49,533 bases of DNA from positions 1 through 49,533 of the forward strand of contig JAFZLL010000050.1 in NCBI GenBank assembly GCA_017551505.1. The letters run 5' to 3'. Within the stretch, counting starts at the first letter, position 1. Each line of letters starts with the position of its first letter. The notes below the pieces were generated by a model. It had not been told where the DNA came from. It saw nothing but the letters and a program-made list of their open reading frames with translations, and did not search any database. This document shows, in pieces, positions 24,329-32,957 of the stretch. The position numbers and the translations under genes were made by a program. Source of the DNA: Eubacteriaceae bacterium (GTDB taxonomy: Bacteria > Bacillota > Clostridia > Eubacteriales > Anaerofustaceae).

Positions 24329-24353
24329 AAGCGGATCGAAAGATCCGCTTTTT
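24329..24353 (+). terminator. Strong terminator after rplL
   Basis: AAGCGGATC, GAAA tetraloop, GATCCGCTT, then more Ts. A perfect 9-bp stem with a GNRA loop directly after rplL, marking the end of the ribosomal protein cluster. Confidence 0.93.
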
Positions 24354-24668
24354 ATTATGCTCTCGACCAAGGCAGTCCTTCCCTTCTGGGATCTGTTGAC
24401 AAGTAGTGCAATTATTCTCATATACAGCGGCATTAACAATTCATCTAGGGTTCAACAGCCTAGTATCTTATTTCAAGCCGGCCGATCTTCAGGATAATAT
24501 ATAATGAAGCAATGACTTATCCGTTTATGACATAGCAGCTGGCTTTGAAGATGAACCGACGGCTTCAGGCCCGGCACACAGCCACTTGCTTTCTTCGCTT
24601 TATGCTCATCTCTCTACTCTTTTTTGCAGTAATCTGCGTCATGGTGGTCACCCCGTCAAGCGATGTTT
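24354..24668. other. Gene-free stretch after the ribosomal cluster
   Basis: No convincing gene. A TTGACA at 24395-24400 has no good -10 at 16-18 bp. A small hairpin CTAGG/CCTAG (24445-24463) has no T-run. There is no recognisable tRNA or riboswitch. Short frames on the minus strand near 24562-24640 have no supporting composition. It may be the site of a past rearrangement that separated rplL from rpoBC. Confidence 0.5.
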
Positions 24669-25100
24669 TTATTCAGCCTCATATGTCTTCATAAAATACT
24701 CGAATTTCATTTCTGCCCAACCAAGTATGTTGCCATAATCTACACCTTCTTCTGGCAGATAATAATCCGGACCGATCTGAAGATAGTCGCTATGGAAGGA
24801 GACCACGATCTCCTCGCCGTTGATCACCTTTTCCTTTGGATTATAGGTAATACGATACAGCCAGTCATCTTCTTTGTCGGTAGGCTCCAGAGGATGTTTT
24901 TCTATCCGCATTGATGCGAGTGAAGCAAGGTCCAGCCTACTCCACACATAGATCTTGCGTCCATCTGATGATTCCATTAAGGCAACCGGGCTTTCCAGCA
25001 TTTTCTCAAACACGGATTTCTCCTTTTCTTTTGAAAAAGAACAGGCAGTTAATCCCGCGATCATTATTATAGTCAGTAGCACCAATAACGTTTTCTTCAT
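24669..25100 (-). CDS. Putative lipoprotein of unknown function, 143 aa
   Basis: A 143-residue protein with a lipoprotein signal peptide ending in the lipobox LTAC (MKKTLLVLLTIIMIAGLTAC), so it should be lipid-anchored on the outer membrane face after LspA processing. The mature part is charged and includes KIYVWSRLDLASLASMRIEK and YRITYNPKEKVINGEEIVVS, a beta-rich look. I know no family. Its own strong promoter lies at 25124-25152, and the start follows AGAGGAATAGAC. It stands alone in an AT-richer patch. Confidence 0.78.
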   Translation of the reverse strand: MKKTLLVLLTIIMIAGLTACSFSKEKEKSVFEKMLESPVALMESSDGRKIYVWSRLDLASLASMRIEKHPLEPTDKEDDWLYRITYNPKEKVINGEEIVVSFHSDYLQIGPDYYLPEEGVDYGNILGWAEMKFEYFMKTYEAE

Positions 25101-25123
25101 GTCTATTCCTCTAGCAAACAGAT

Positions 25124-25152
25124 ATTATATTTCAGTTATTATATTATGTCAA
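25124..25152 (-). promoter_or_regulatory. Strong promoter of the lipoprotein gene
   Basis: Minus strand TTGACA (25147-25152), a 17-base spacer and TATAAT (25124-25129): both hexamers match the consensus exactly. Confidence 0.85.
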
Positions 25153-25322
25153 AGGATGATTTGACGCAACATCCTAACTATAAGTACACGAGCGACTACA
25201 ATAAAAACACCTTTGACATCAGAACTATCTGCACCGGAGCATGAAGCTGAGAGCCGATGATGAATACGATGCCATGAAGGAAGCCTTTGCGCCGTCTCTC
25301 ACAAACGTTTAGAATAATATGG

Positions 25323-25328
25323 TATAAT
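25323..25328 (+). promoter_or_regulatory. Candidate -10 for the DUF4177-like pseudogene
   Basis: TATAAT preceded by TGG, an extended -10, about 60 bases upstream of 25387. No good -35 is visible. Just upstream (about 25239-25311) a 23-codon frame reads MKLRADDEYDAMKEAFAPSL and on to NV; it looks like a gene remnant, but I cannot identify it. Confidence 0.4.
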
Positions 25329-25386
25329 GATGCCGGATTTGAGGTCTGTATCATTTACAGATCACAACTTATTAAGGTAAATTCTG

Positions 25387-25592
25387 ATGTACAAGTATGA
25401 ATATAAAACGATCGAATCCAGCTTCTCCGGCTGGCTCCCATTCGCCGGCAACATATATGATACCGATAATTATAGGGATCTGATCAACAAACGCGCATGG
25501 GTGGATGGCGGTTCGTCTGCATCGTGCCGACTACTCAAAGAGGCACCGGTCATATAGAGGAAATGGACCTGGTTTTCGAAAAACAGTTTTGA
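25387..25592 (+). pseudogene. Frameshifted DUF4177-like small protein gene
   Basis: Frame from ATG 25387 reads MYKYEYKTIESSFSGWLPFA and on to NKRAW, then becomes nonsense and stops at 25555. From about 25505 another frame gives WRFVCIVPTTQRGTGHIEEM and ends FEKQF at TGA 25590-25592. Joined, they form one ~68-residue protein of DUF4177 type (MxxxEYKxxE at the start, GWxFV before the last strand). A one-base indel near 25498-25510 explains it. I see no slippery heptamer that would support programmed frameshifting, so a pseudogene or a sequencing error is more likely. Its role would be unknown in any case. Confidence 0.75.
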
Positions 25593-25629
25593 TCATAAAC
25601 CGGGATAAATCTACACTTGAGAGGAAGAA

Positions 25630-27186
25630 ATGGGTAATTACAGGATCAATGCCAGGTCTTTTATCGCCCCGGGACTTGTCTGGGCGGCGGGGCTGATCGT
25701 TGTCGTCATATATGCTCCTAAGACTGTTTACCTGAACGGCATGGTCGCGTTGGGATTTCTCATGCTGTGCGGCGCTACCTTCTGGGCACTGTATACGCTA
25801 TATAAGGAATACGACAAGACCGGGAAAGAATGGCCGGCAGATCTCGACATGTTTTTCCCGAATTATCCGATCGTGGATGACAGCAATGAACTTATGCAAA
25901 GGCTGAGCGGGTTCCGCAGGAGCTACAGCGCTTTTTTATCAGCAGAGCGGGAAGAACAGAACAGCGCTCTTCAGAATTATGCGTCCCTGCTCATGTGGCA
26001 CGGCGCTGCGCTTCAGAAAAAACGCCTTATGAAAAAACATCTGACGCTTGAGATGGATTCCGTGCGCAGAGCCTATTCCGACAGACGCAGCTGCGTCAGG
26101 GAAAACGAATACTTTGACGGAAGATACCGGGTAAGCGATATATACGAGGAGATCTCGGCTGTAAGGAAAATCAAGCAGGACGGCAGGATCATCAAACGCA
26201 TCAGGGACAGTGAAGTGGCGCACTTTACTCTGCTTTCCGCGGATCAGGCAGGGGGTGACATGATAATCTGCCCATCATGCGGGAATACGACTACAAGAGA
26301 GAACCTTCTTGACGGCTGTGATTATTGCGGAACACGATTTACCGTCGAAGATATGCAGAACAGAGTCGACAGTTTCGGATTGAGACGGGATTTCCATACA
26401 AATGCCAGCAAGAAAGAAGCTGTCCGGGAGCTGCTGTTCCCCTGGACGACTCTGATCGTGATGCTGCCTCTGATCTATTTCGGGCTGATCGGTGCGTTCG
26501 TATATATGCCGGACACCAACATCTTCCTCAGACTTTTCACGGGGCTTCTGGCCTCCGGCCTGCTGGGGCTTCTCGGCTGGAGCCTCAAGTCGATATTCCT
26601 GACGCTGATAATGCCGTTGCTGCTGATCATCAGCTGTTTTTCTAAGTCGATGGACCGTAAGATGATCTACAGCAGCAAACAGGAAAATGAACGGGAAAAG
26701 AGGCTGGCGGAGCAGGTCCGAAAGACAGATCCCCTCTTCTCTCTCCAGAGCTTTTACGGCGGTATACAGAACAAGCTTTCCGCCATTCATTACGCGGAAT
26801 TCCCGAAGGAGATCAACGCCTTTTCCGAAAAGGACTTATCTAAGCTGATAGAGCTATATAAGAACGTAGTGGATGTTGATATTCTGAAAATCACGATGGA
26901 ATCCTACAGCGCGGACGAAAAGCTGCAGAGCGCGGATGTGAGCGCCGACCTTCGCCTTTTGGAGCTGAAGGGCGGAAGGATAATAGAACGGTACGAAAGA
27001 CTGAAGATGAAGATGATAAAGGATGCCGGATGCAAGACTCAGGCTGTCTGCGGCCCTTCTGTGCTGAAGTGCGGAGGCTGCGGTGCAAGCATCTCGCTGA
27101 TGGAAGGCAAGACCTGCAGCTACTGCGGCAGGGATCTGGATCTAAAATCATACGACTGGGTTATCGATAAATACGACATCGTGTGA
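25630..27186 (+). CDS. Membrane protein with two zinc ribbons, 518 aa
   Basis: A 518-residue protein with two transmembrane helices near residues 10-60, a charged cytosolic region, a zinc ribbon (CPSCGNTTTRENLLDGCDYC near 213), three more hydrophobic helices (about 267-340), a helical and beta C-terminal part, and a second zinc ribbon (CGGCGASISLMEGKTCSYCG near 485). The part before the second ribbon (SFYGGIQNKLSAIHYAEFPK onward) resembles Tim44-like domains found in some Firmicute membrane proteins. That likeness is by eye. GAGAGGAAG precedes the ATG. It stands alone after the frameshifted gene. The function is unknown; it is one of three unrelated-looking zinc-ribbon membrane proteins in the window. 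Confidence 0.72.
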   Translation: MGNYRINARSFIAPGLVWAAGLIVVVIYAPKTVYLNGMVALGFLMLCGATFWALYTLYKEYDKTGKEWPADLDMFFPNYPIVDDSNELMQRLSGFRRSYSAFLSAEREEQNSALQNYASLLMWHGAALQKKRLMKKHLTLEMDSVRRAYSDRRSCVRENEYFDGRYRVSDIYEEISAVRKIKQDGRIIKRIRDSEVAHFTLLSADQAGGDMIICPSCGNTTTRENLLDGCDYCGTRFTVEDMQNRVDSFGLRRDFHTNASKKEAVRELLFPWTTLIVMLPLIYFGLIGAFVYMPDTNIFLRLFTGLLASGLLGLLGWSLKSIFLTLIMPLLLIISCFSKSMDRKMIYSSKQENEREKRLAEQVRKTDPLFSLQSFYGGIQNKLSAIHYAEFPKEINAFSEKDLSKLIELYKNVVDVDILKITMESYSADEKLQSADVSADLRLLELKGGRIIERYERLKMKMIKDAGCKTQAVCGPSVLKCGGCGASISLMEGKTCSYCGRDLDLKSYDWVIDKYDIV

Positions 27187-27231
27187 AGTGAATAATCACC
27201 AGGATAAGGTGCGACAGGGATATAAACAGTC

Positions 27232-27264
27232 AAAGGGACGGGACCGATGATCCCGTCCCTTTCC
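27232..27264 (+). terminator. Terminator after the zinc-ribbon membrane protein
   Basis: A perfect 12-bp stem AAAGGGACGGGA/TCCCGTCCCTTT with a 7-base loop at 27232-27262. The T-run is weak, but the stem is very strong. Confidence 0.75.
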
Positions 27265-27320
27265 CCTTATACCTTTGGCATTTGGGTATAACACGGGGAT
27301 AAAGATCTGACAGGCGCAGC

Positions 27321-27416
27321 TTAAATCATCCATATCGGCACGATCAGAAGGATCGCGGAATAGGACTTGCTCAATTCGAGGATACAGGATTCCATGTGTC
27401 GACTGATATATTCCAT
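27321..27416 (-). CDS. Candidate 31-residue small protein
   Basis: A short frame in an otherwise gene-free stretch (27265-27620). It has ATG 27414-27416 with AAAGGTG six bases upstream and reads MEYISRHMESCILELSKSYS with a hydrophobic C terminus (AILLIVPIWMI). Directly upstream a 9-bp inverted repeat (TTTCGGCTG/CAGCCGAAA, 27427-27465) would fold in its mRNA and partly cover the ribosome binding site. It could be a small membrane or toxin-like peptide, or chance. The rest of the stretch shows nothing else, and no T-box precedes asnS. Confidence 0.3.
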   Translation of the reverse strand: MEYISRHMESCILELSKSYSAILLIVPIWMI

Positions 27417-27620
27417 GTTGATCACCTTTCGGCTGATCTGTATTTCGACCATGTTACAGCCGAAATACGAGTGCTTATCAACAAGATTTAGGCAGTTTTT
27501 TGAATTTGCTGCAGATCTGCCGCAACACCGGCTGGATTCCAATAGTGCCGCGATTCGGAACGGCGGATTGACGGAGGGAGTTATAAACACCTTCAAATCT
27601 GCAGGAAAGGATTATTTTAT

Positions 27621-27648
27621 TTGATTATTCCTGCAATGATGATATAAT
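27621..27648 (+). promoter_or_regulatory. Promoter of asnS-aspS
   Basis: TTGATT (27621-27626), a 16-base spacer and TATAAT (27643-27648). The start would be near 27655, leaving a leader of about 15 bases, so no T-box riboswitch can be present. Confidence 0.7.
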
Positions 27649-27670
27649 CTTCAAAAGGAGATTTTTGAAT

Positions 27671-29056
27671 ATGGAACACATCGATATTTGCGATCTGAAA
27701 CGCGATTATGAAAAGTATAAAGACGGCGTCGTGACCGTCTGCGGATGGGTCAGGACGATGCGCAATTCAAAGCAGACATGCTTTATCGAGCTGAATGACG
27801 GGACGGCGCTCAGCAACGTACAGATAGTTGTAGACAAGAATACTTTCAGCGATGCAGACAATATTGTCAGGCAGACTATAGGGACCTCACTCAAGGTAGA
27901 AGGCGATATGGTGCTGACCCCCGAGAACAAGCAGCCTTTCGAGATCTCCGCACGCAATATCGAAGTACTGGGAGAATCTCCTTCGGATTACCCGCTTCAG
28001 AAAAAAGCCCAGACGCTTGAATTCCTGCGTACCATACCCCACCTGAGGGTGCGTACGAATACCTTCAACGCGATGTTCCGTTTAAGGAGCGAGCTCGCTT
28101 ACGGGATACATGATTTCTTCCGTGCGAACAACTTCACCTATGTCCACACCCCGATCATCACGGGAAGCGACTGCGAAGGTGCAGGCGAAGTGTTCAACGT
28201 TACCGCACATAAATACGGCGAGAAATTCGAAAGCGAAGAAGAATTCGACGCCACTGACTTCTTCCGCAGAAAAGCCTACCTGACCGTTTCGGGACAGCTG
28301 GAAGGCGAAACGATGGCGATGGGACTTGGCAAGATATATACCTTCGGCCCCACCTTCAGGGCAGAAAACTCCTATACACCGAAGCACGCTGCGGAGTTCT
28401 GGATGATCGAGCCGGAAGTTGCTTTCGCAGATCTCGAAGACATCCTGGACCTGGCGCAGAGGATGATAAAGCATATCACAAAGCACTGTCTGGACAAATG
28501 CGGCGATGAGCTGGTCTTCTTCCGCGATTTCTACGAGAAGGGACTGCTCGACAAGCTGGATATCGTCGCAAACAGCGACTATGCCATGTGCGAATACTCT
28601 GAAGCTGTTGAGCTTCTCAATAAAGCCGATAAGAAGTTCGAATACCCGGTCAGCTGGGGGACCGACCTGCAGACCGAACATGAGAGATACCTGACTGAAG
28701 AGATCTTCAAGCGCCCGACTTTCGTCATAAACTATCCGAAAGACATCAAGGCCTTCTATATGAAGCAGAACCCGGACGGAAAGACCGTTGCTGCCAGCGA
28801 CCTGCTCGTTCCCGGCATAGGAGAGATAATCGGAGGCAGCCAGAGGGAGGACGATTATGACAAGCTCACCTCCGCGATGACGGACAGGGGCATGGACCTT
28901 TCCCTGTACACTAACTACCTCGACCTGCGCAAATACGGCAGCGTCCCCCACGCCGGCTACGGGCTCGGCTTCGACAGGATGCTCATGTATATCACGGGCA
29001 TCGGCAATATCAGAGACACTATCCCCTACCCGAGAACAACGGGCAGCATGGCATAA
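27671..29056 (+). CDS. asnS: Asparaginyl-tRNA synthetase
   Basis: A 461-residue class IIb AsnRS. The N-terminal OB-fold anticodon-binding domain has VTVCGWVRTMRNSKQTCFIE and NDGTALSNVQIV. Motif 2 (TFGPTFRAENSYTPKHAAEF) and motif 3 (GYGLGFDRMLMYITGIGNIR, then DTIPYPR) are intact, and the AsnRS-type TPIITGSDCEGAGEVF is present. I choose ATG 27671 with AAGGAG ten bases upstream; a TTG at 27665 is less likely. It is 11 bp before aspS in one operon, so the cell can charge tRNA-Asn directly. Confidence 0.96.
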   Translation: MEHIDICDLKRDYEKYKDGVVTVCGWVRTMRNSKQTCFIELNDGTALSNVQIVVDKNTFSDADNIVRQTIGTSLKVEGDMVLTPENKQPFEISARNIEVLGESPSDYPLQKKAQTLEFLRTIPHLRVRTNTFNAMFRLRSELAYGIHDFFRANNFTYVHTPIITGSDCEGAGEVFNVTAHKYGEKFESEEEFDATDFFRRKAYLTVSGQLEGETMAMGLGKIYTFGPTFRAENSYTPKHAAEFWMIEPEVAFADLEDILDLAQRMIKHITKHCLDKCGDELVFFRDFYEKGLLDKLDIVANSDYAMCEYSEAVELLNKADKKFEYPVSWGTDLQTEHERYLTEEIFKRPTFVINYPKDIKAFYMKQNPDGKTVAASDLLVPGIGEIIGGSQREDDYDKLTSAMTDRGMDLSLYTNYLDLRKYGSVPHAGYGLGFDRMLMYITGIGNIRDTIPYPRTTGSMA

Positions 29057-29067
29057 AGGAGAACACA

Positions 29068-30384
29068 ATGATCAGAATATCCGAAGCGAAACAGCATGAC
29101 GGCGAAATCATCGAGATCGGAGGCTTCGTCAAGCAGGTAAGGGACTTAAAGAAGATGCAGTTCGTCATCATCGAGGATGTGAGCGGGCAGATCCAGCTTT
29201 CCCTGCAGAAGAACGAAGAGAACGCAGAACTGAATCAATTATGCACTTCGGTCACTCCCGAAAGTGCGGTGAGAGTGACGGGCAAGGTGCACGTCGACGA
29301 TTTCGTCAAACTGGGCGGAGTAGAGATCTGGCCCAGCGAGATCGTTATTGAAAGCCTGAGCGATTCTCCCCTGCCGATCGATATGGGGGACTATATCACG
29401 ACCAACCGTGACCTGCGTCTGGACTGGAGATACCTTGACCTGAGAAGGCGCGACCACAGACTCATCTTCAAGGTACAGACCGCAGCCGAGATGGCAATGA
29501 GGGAATACTGGATCGCAAACAACTTCATCGAGATCCATTCCCCGAAGATCGTCGGAGCGGCAACGGAGGGCGGAGCGGAAGTCTTCAAGATCCAGTATTA
29601 CGATAAGGATGCCTACCTGGCTCAAAGCCCGCAGTTCTATAAGCAGATGGCCATAGCCGCAGGCTTTGAGAGAGTATTCGAGGTCGGACCTGCCTTCAGA
29701 GCGGAAAACTCCAACACCAACAGGCACGCAGCCGAATTCATCAGCCTGGATATGGAGATGGCCTGGATCAAGAGCCACGAGGACATCATGGCCTTTGAGG
29801 AAAGATGGCTCAATTATACGATAGCCAAGGTAAAGGAACTCTACGGCGAAGAGATCAAGGAAGTCTTCGGCAAGGAGCTGGTAGTGCCTGAAGTGCCTTT
29901 CCCGAGAGTCACCATCGAACAGGCGAAGAAGATCATCGCCGATTACGGATATACAGTACCGCCCGAGACCAAAGGGGATCTGGATCCCGAAGCCGAGAGG
30001 CTGATGGGCAGATATGCCAGGGAGAATTTCGGGCATGAGTTCATCTTCGTCACAGAGTATCCCGCAGCCGTGCGCGCTTTCTACCAGATGCGCAGGGAGG
30101 ATGACCCGACAAAGACCAAGAGCTTTGACCTCATCTGGGACGGCATCGAAGTGACCACCGGATCCCAGAGGGAGCACAGATACGACAAGCTGCGTGCTCA
30201 GGCGATCGAAAAAGGCATTTCGCCCGAGTCGCTCCAGAGCTACCTCGATTACTTCAGGTACGGTTGCCCGCCTCACGGAGGTTTCGGATTCGGAGCAGCA
30301 CGCTTCATGATGAACCTGCTCGGTATCGACAACATAAGGGAAGTCGCTTTCGTTCACAGAGGAGTCGACAGGTTATTCCCCTGA
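29068..30384 (+). CDS. aspS: Aspartyl-tRNA synthetase, archaeal/eukaryotic type
   Basis: A 438-residue AspRS. Bacterial-type AspRS is about 590 residues with an inserted GAD domain; this one lacks the insertion and matches the short archaeal/eukaryotic type. Marks are the OB-fold (IIEIGGFVKQVRDLKKMQFV), HSPKIVGAATEGGAEVFKIQ, YLAQSPQFYKQM, motif 2 (GPAFRAENSNTNRHAAEFIS) and motif 3 (GGFGFGAARFMMNLLGIDNI). Archaeal-type AspRSs can be discriminating or also charge tRNA-Asn; since asnS is directly upstream, a discriminating enzyme is plausible, but the sequence does not decide it. A strong terminator follows. Such genes are known in Clostridia and are probably of ancient transfer origin. Confidence 0.94.
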   Translation: MIRISEAKQHDGEIIEIGGFVKQVRDLKKMQFVIIEDVSGQIQLSLQKNEENAELNQLCTSVTPESAVRVTGKVHVDDFVKLGGVEIWPSEIVIESLSDSPLPIDMGDYITTNRDLRLDWRYLDLRRRDHRLIFKVQTAAEMAMREYWIANNFIEIHSPKIVGAATEGGAEVFKIQYYDKDAYLAQSPQFYKQMAIAAGFERVFEVGPAFRAENSNTNRHAAEFISLDMEMAWIKSHEDIMAFEERWLNYTIAKVKELYGEEIKEVFGKELVVPEVPFPRVTIEQAKKIIADYGYTVPPETKGDLDPEAERLMGRYARENFGHEFIFVTEYPAAVRAFYQMRREDDPTKTKSFDLIWDGIEVTTGSQREHRYDKLRAQAIEKGISPESLQSYLDYFRYGCPPHGGFGFGAARFMMNLLGIDNIREVAFVHRGVDRLFP

Positions 30385-30403
30385 TAAAGACTGCATATGA
30401 TCA

Positions 30404-30436
30404 GATACCACCTATACACGGGTGGTATCTTTTTTT
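30404..30436 (+). terminator. Terminator after aspS
   Basis: GATACCACC/GGTGGTATC, a perfect 9-bp stem with an 8-base loop, followed by seven Ts. Confidence 0.95.
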
Positions 30437-30514
30437 GTTCTGTCAATCGAATAACTCATGTAATAACGGTGTTTATGATAGAATACTTTGGGATAATTCC
30501 CGGGATAAGATAAT

Positions 30515-32290
30515 ATGGGCGACACATACAGGATAAAAGATATACTTAAAAATGTCATGAAACCTTCCCGGTATACCGGGGGCGAGTTCAACGAAGAGAC
30601 CATGAAGGAAGGGGACGTCATCAATTATGCGCTCGCCTTCCCCGACACCTATGAGGTCGGCATGTCGCACCTCGGCATGAAGATACTGTACCATCTTCTG
30701 AACGGAATGCCCAATGTCAACTGCGAAAGGGCTTTTGCCCCGCAGGACGATATGGCTGAGGAGCTCAGGAAGCATAATATGCCTCTGTTTTCACTGGAGA
30801 CCTACAAAAGCCTCAAGGATTTCGATTTCATAGGATTCTCCCTCCAATATGAAATGTGCATGACGACCGTGCTCCACATGCTCTCCCTCTCAAATATTCC
30901 TTTCTACCGGGAGGACAGGGGCATAGATGATCCTATATTAATGGCAGGAGGCTCGGTGACCGTCAACCCTCTCCCATATAACAAGATCTTCGATATGTTC
31001 ATCATCGGCGAAGCGGAGGAAGTCCTGCCTGAACTGATGGATCTGTACGACTCTAACAGGAATAAGGAAGCTTTCCTAAAGACCGCAGCGCAGGTGGAGG
31101 GAGTATATATTCCCTCTGTCCATGGGGAAGAAGCGAGAGTCAGGCGCCTTTATGTGAAGGACATGGATAAGGCTTTCTTTCCGGATAAGTTCATAGTGCC
31201 GTTTACCGAGGCCATCTTTGACAGGGCTGCAGTCGAAGTGATGCGCGGCTGTCCGAGAGGCTGCCGTTTCTGTCAGGCGGGGATGATCTACCGCCCGGTA
31301 AGGCAAAAGAATGTCTCCACACTTTACGATCAGGCTGAAAAGCTGATCGCATCCACCGGCTATAACGAGATATCCCTCTCATCCCTGTCCACAACGGATT
31401 ACATGGGCTGCGAGAAACTGGTGAATGATCTTTATGACAGGTTCGCATCGGAAAAAACGACCGTAAATCTGCCGTCCCTGAGGATAGACGCGTTTTCGAT
31501 GAAGCTGGCAAAGAAGCTCCAGACAACGAGGACAATCGCCCTCACCTTTGCCCCTGAAGCGGGGAGCCAGCGTATGCGGGACGTGATAAACAAGAACATC
31601 ACGGAAGATGAGATAATGGCGACCCTCTCGGAGGCCTTCGCCTCCGGCTACAATAAGATAAAGCTTTATTTCATGATAGGGCTCCCCTATGAGACTGACG
31701 AGGACGTGCTCGACATAAGCCGGCTGCTGAAGAAGATCTACTATTCCTATAAAACTGCAGCGCCGAACGGTAAGCCTCTGGCGCTCAGCGCCAGTGTCGC
31801 CTGCTTCGTGCCGAAGCCGCATACCCCGTTTGAATTCTTCCCGCAGGACTCTGCCGAGGAATTCAAACGCAAGATAAGGCTGCTTCTGGACAGCGTCCCC
31901 AAGAAGATCAAGCTTAGTTATCACGAGCCGGACCTGTCGATCATCGAGGGGGCCTTTGCCAGGGGCGACGAAAGGCTGAACGATGTAATCGTCAGTGCGT
32001 ATAACAAAGGCTGCATCTTCGATTCATGGACGGATCATTTTGACGCCGGCAAATGGGGGGAAGCCTTTGCGGACTGCGGTCTTTCCGTCAGTGAATTCGC
32101 CGAGAGGAGATTCGGATACGACGAAAGGCTGCCTTGGGATATCATCGATATAGGCGTGAGCAGGGCTTTTCTCGTCAAAGAGGCCGAAAAGGCCGGGAGG
32201 GCCGAGACGACCCCCAACTGCTTTGAAAAGTGTTCGGCCTGCGGAATAAGCGAAAAGGACGGTAAATGCCGCTTTGAGATACAGGATTAA
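30515..32290 (+). CDS. Radical SAM protein, TIGR03960 family
   Basis: A 591-residue radical SAM enzyme of the TIGR03960 family. The 4Fe-4S motif is RGCPRGCRFCQAG (CX3CX2C, near residue 248), preceded by an N-terminal B12-binding-like domain (VGMSHLGMKILYHLLNG; PILMAGGSVTVNPLPY). The C terminus has a small Cys cluster (CFEKCSACGISEKDGKC), possibly binding another metal or cluster. The family is common in Firmicutes with a DUF2344 partner and its reaction is unknown. The partner gene overlaps the 3' end here. The ribosome binding site is weak. Confidence 0.9.
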   Translation: MGDTYRIKDILKNVMKPSRYTGGEFNEETMKEGDVINYALAFPDTYEVGMSHLGMKILYHLLNGMPNVNCERAFAPQDDMAEELRKHNMPLFSLETYKSLKDFDFIGFSLQYEMCMTTVLHMLSLSNIPFYREDRGIDDPILMAGGSVTVNPLPYNKIFDMFIIGEAEEVLPELMDLYDSNRNKEAFLKTAAQVEGVYIPSVHGEEARVRRLYVKDMDKAFFPDKFIVPFTEAIFDRAAVEVMRGCPRGCRFCQAGMIYRPVRQKNVSTLYDQAEKLIASTGYNEISLSSLSTTDYMGCEKLVNDLYDRFASEKTTVNLPSLRIDAFSMKLAKKLQTTRTIALTFAPEAGSQRMRDVINKNITEDEIMATLSEAFASGYNKIKLYFMIGLPYETDEDVLDISRLLKKIYYSYKTAAPNGKPLALSASVACFVPKPHTPFEFFPQDSAEEFKRKIRLLLDSVPKKIKLSYHEPDLSIIEGAFARGDERLNDVIVSAYNKGCIFDSWTDHFDAGKWGEAFADCGLSVSEFAERRFGYDERLPWDIIDIGVSRAFLVKEAEKAGRAETTPNCFEKCSACGISEKDGKCRFEIQD

Positions 32291-32930
32291 TTACAGGAAG
32301 ATCGCTTCGGCAATATACATTTCCCACCTGGATATCCAGAGGGCTTTCCAGAGGGCTTTCCACAGGGCCAAGCTCCCCCTGGAATACACGATGGGCTATA
32401 ACCCCCATGAAAAGATGAGCTATTCCCCTCCCCTGCCGCTGTTCGTTTCCAGTGACGATGAATACCTCGATCTGGACCTTGCCGGCGACGAACCGGCAAA
32501 GGAGATCTACGACAGGCTCAGTCCCCAGATGCCCAAAGGATTGATCCTGAATGGGGTAACGAAGCTTCTGCCGACTGAAAAGCCGCTTTCCAAGACCTTC
32601 AAATGGGCTGATTACGAATTCACGCTGGAAGTGGATGACCCGGCCGGAGCCGCCCTGGAGACGAAAGGATACTACGAAGACCCTGAAAAACCTCTTGCGA
32701 CTACCAAAAGGACCAAGACAAACAAGGAAGCCCTCGTGGATATAAGACCTCTGACCTGCGAATTCGATGCCAGGGAATCTGACGGCAGGCTGATAATCAG
32801 CAGCTTCCTCAATATGTCCAACGAATCTCTGCTCAATCCTCTGACCTTTTTGAAAGCCCTGCAGGAGAACATACCCGCGCTCAAGGAATCAGAGACGGTC
32901 AAAATTCATAAAATCAAAGCATACCGCTAA
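32274..32930 (+). CDS. TIGR03936/DUF2344 protein, partner of the radical SAM gene
   Basis: A 218-residue protein whose N terminus (MRYRINYRKIASAIYISHLD) and the motifs RAFHRAKLPLEYTMGYNPHE and MSYSPPLPLFVSSDDEYLDL are diagnostic of TIGR03936. The start is a TTG at 32274 that overlaps the 3' end of the radical SAM gene by 17 bases; no suitable ATG exists. The pair is almost always adjacent or fused, suggesting a shared RNA- or protein-modifying role that is still unassigned. In many Firmicutes the pair precedes rng and rplU; here it precedes efp instead. Confidence 0.9.
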   Translation: MRYRINYRKIASAIYISHLDIQRAFQRAFHRAKLPLEYTMGYNPHEKMSYSPPLPLFVSSDDEYLDLDLAGDEPAKEIYDRLSPQMPKGLILNGVTKLLPTEKPLSKTFKWADYEFTLEVDDPAGAALETKGYYEDPEKPLATTKRTKTNKEALVDIRPLTCEFDARESDGRLIISSFLNMSNESLLNPLTFLKALQENIPALKESETVKIHKIKAYR

Positions 32931-32957
32931 AACAGATATACAAAGATGCGGATTATA

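Noticed and set aside
24441-24470. tRNA-like GGTTCAA sequence after rplL
   Set aside because: No acceptor or anticodon stems can be drawn around it; no tRNA or rRNA gene was found anywhere in the window.
27500-27664. T-box riboswitch upstream of asnS
   Set aside because: The GGTGG-ACCGCG T-box core is missing (only AGTGCCGCG occurs near 27543), and the predicted transcription start leaves a leader of about 15 bases.
28082-30357. Long open frames antisense to asnS and aspS (up to about 370 codons)
   Set aside because: They lie entirely opposite strongly conserved synthetase genes and show no family motifs or ribosome sites; they follow from codon usage of the real genes.
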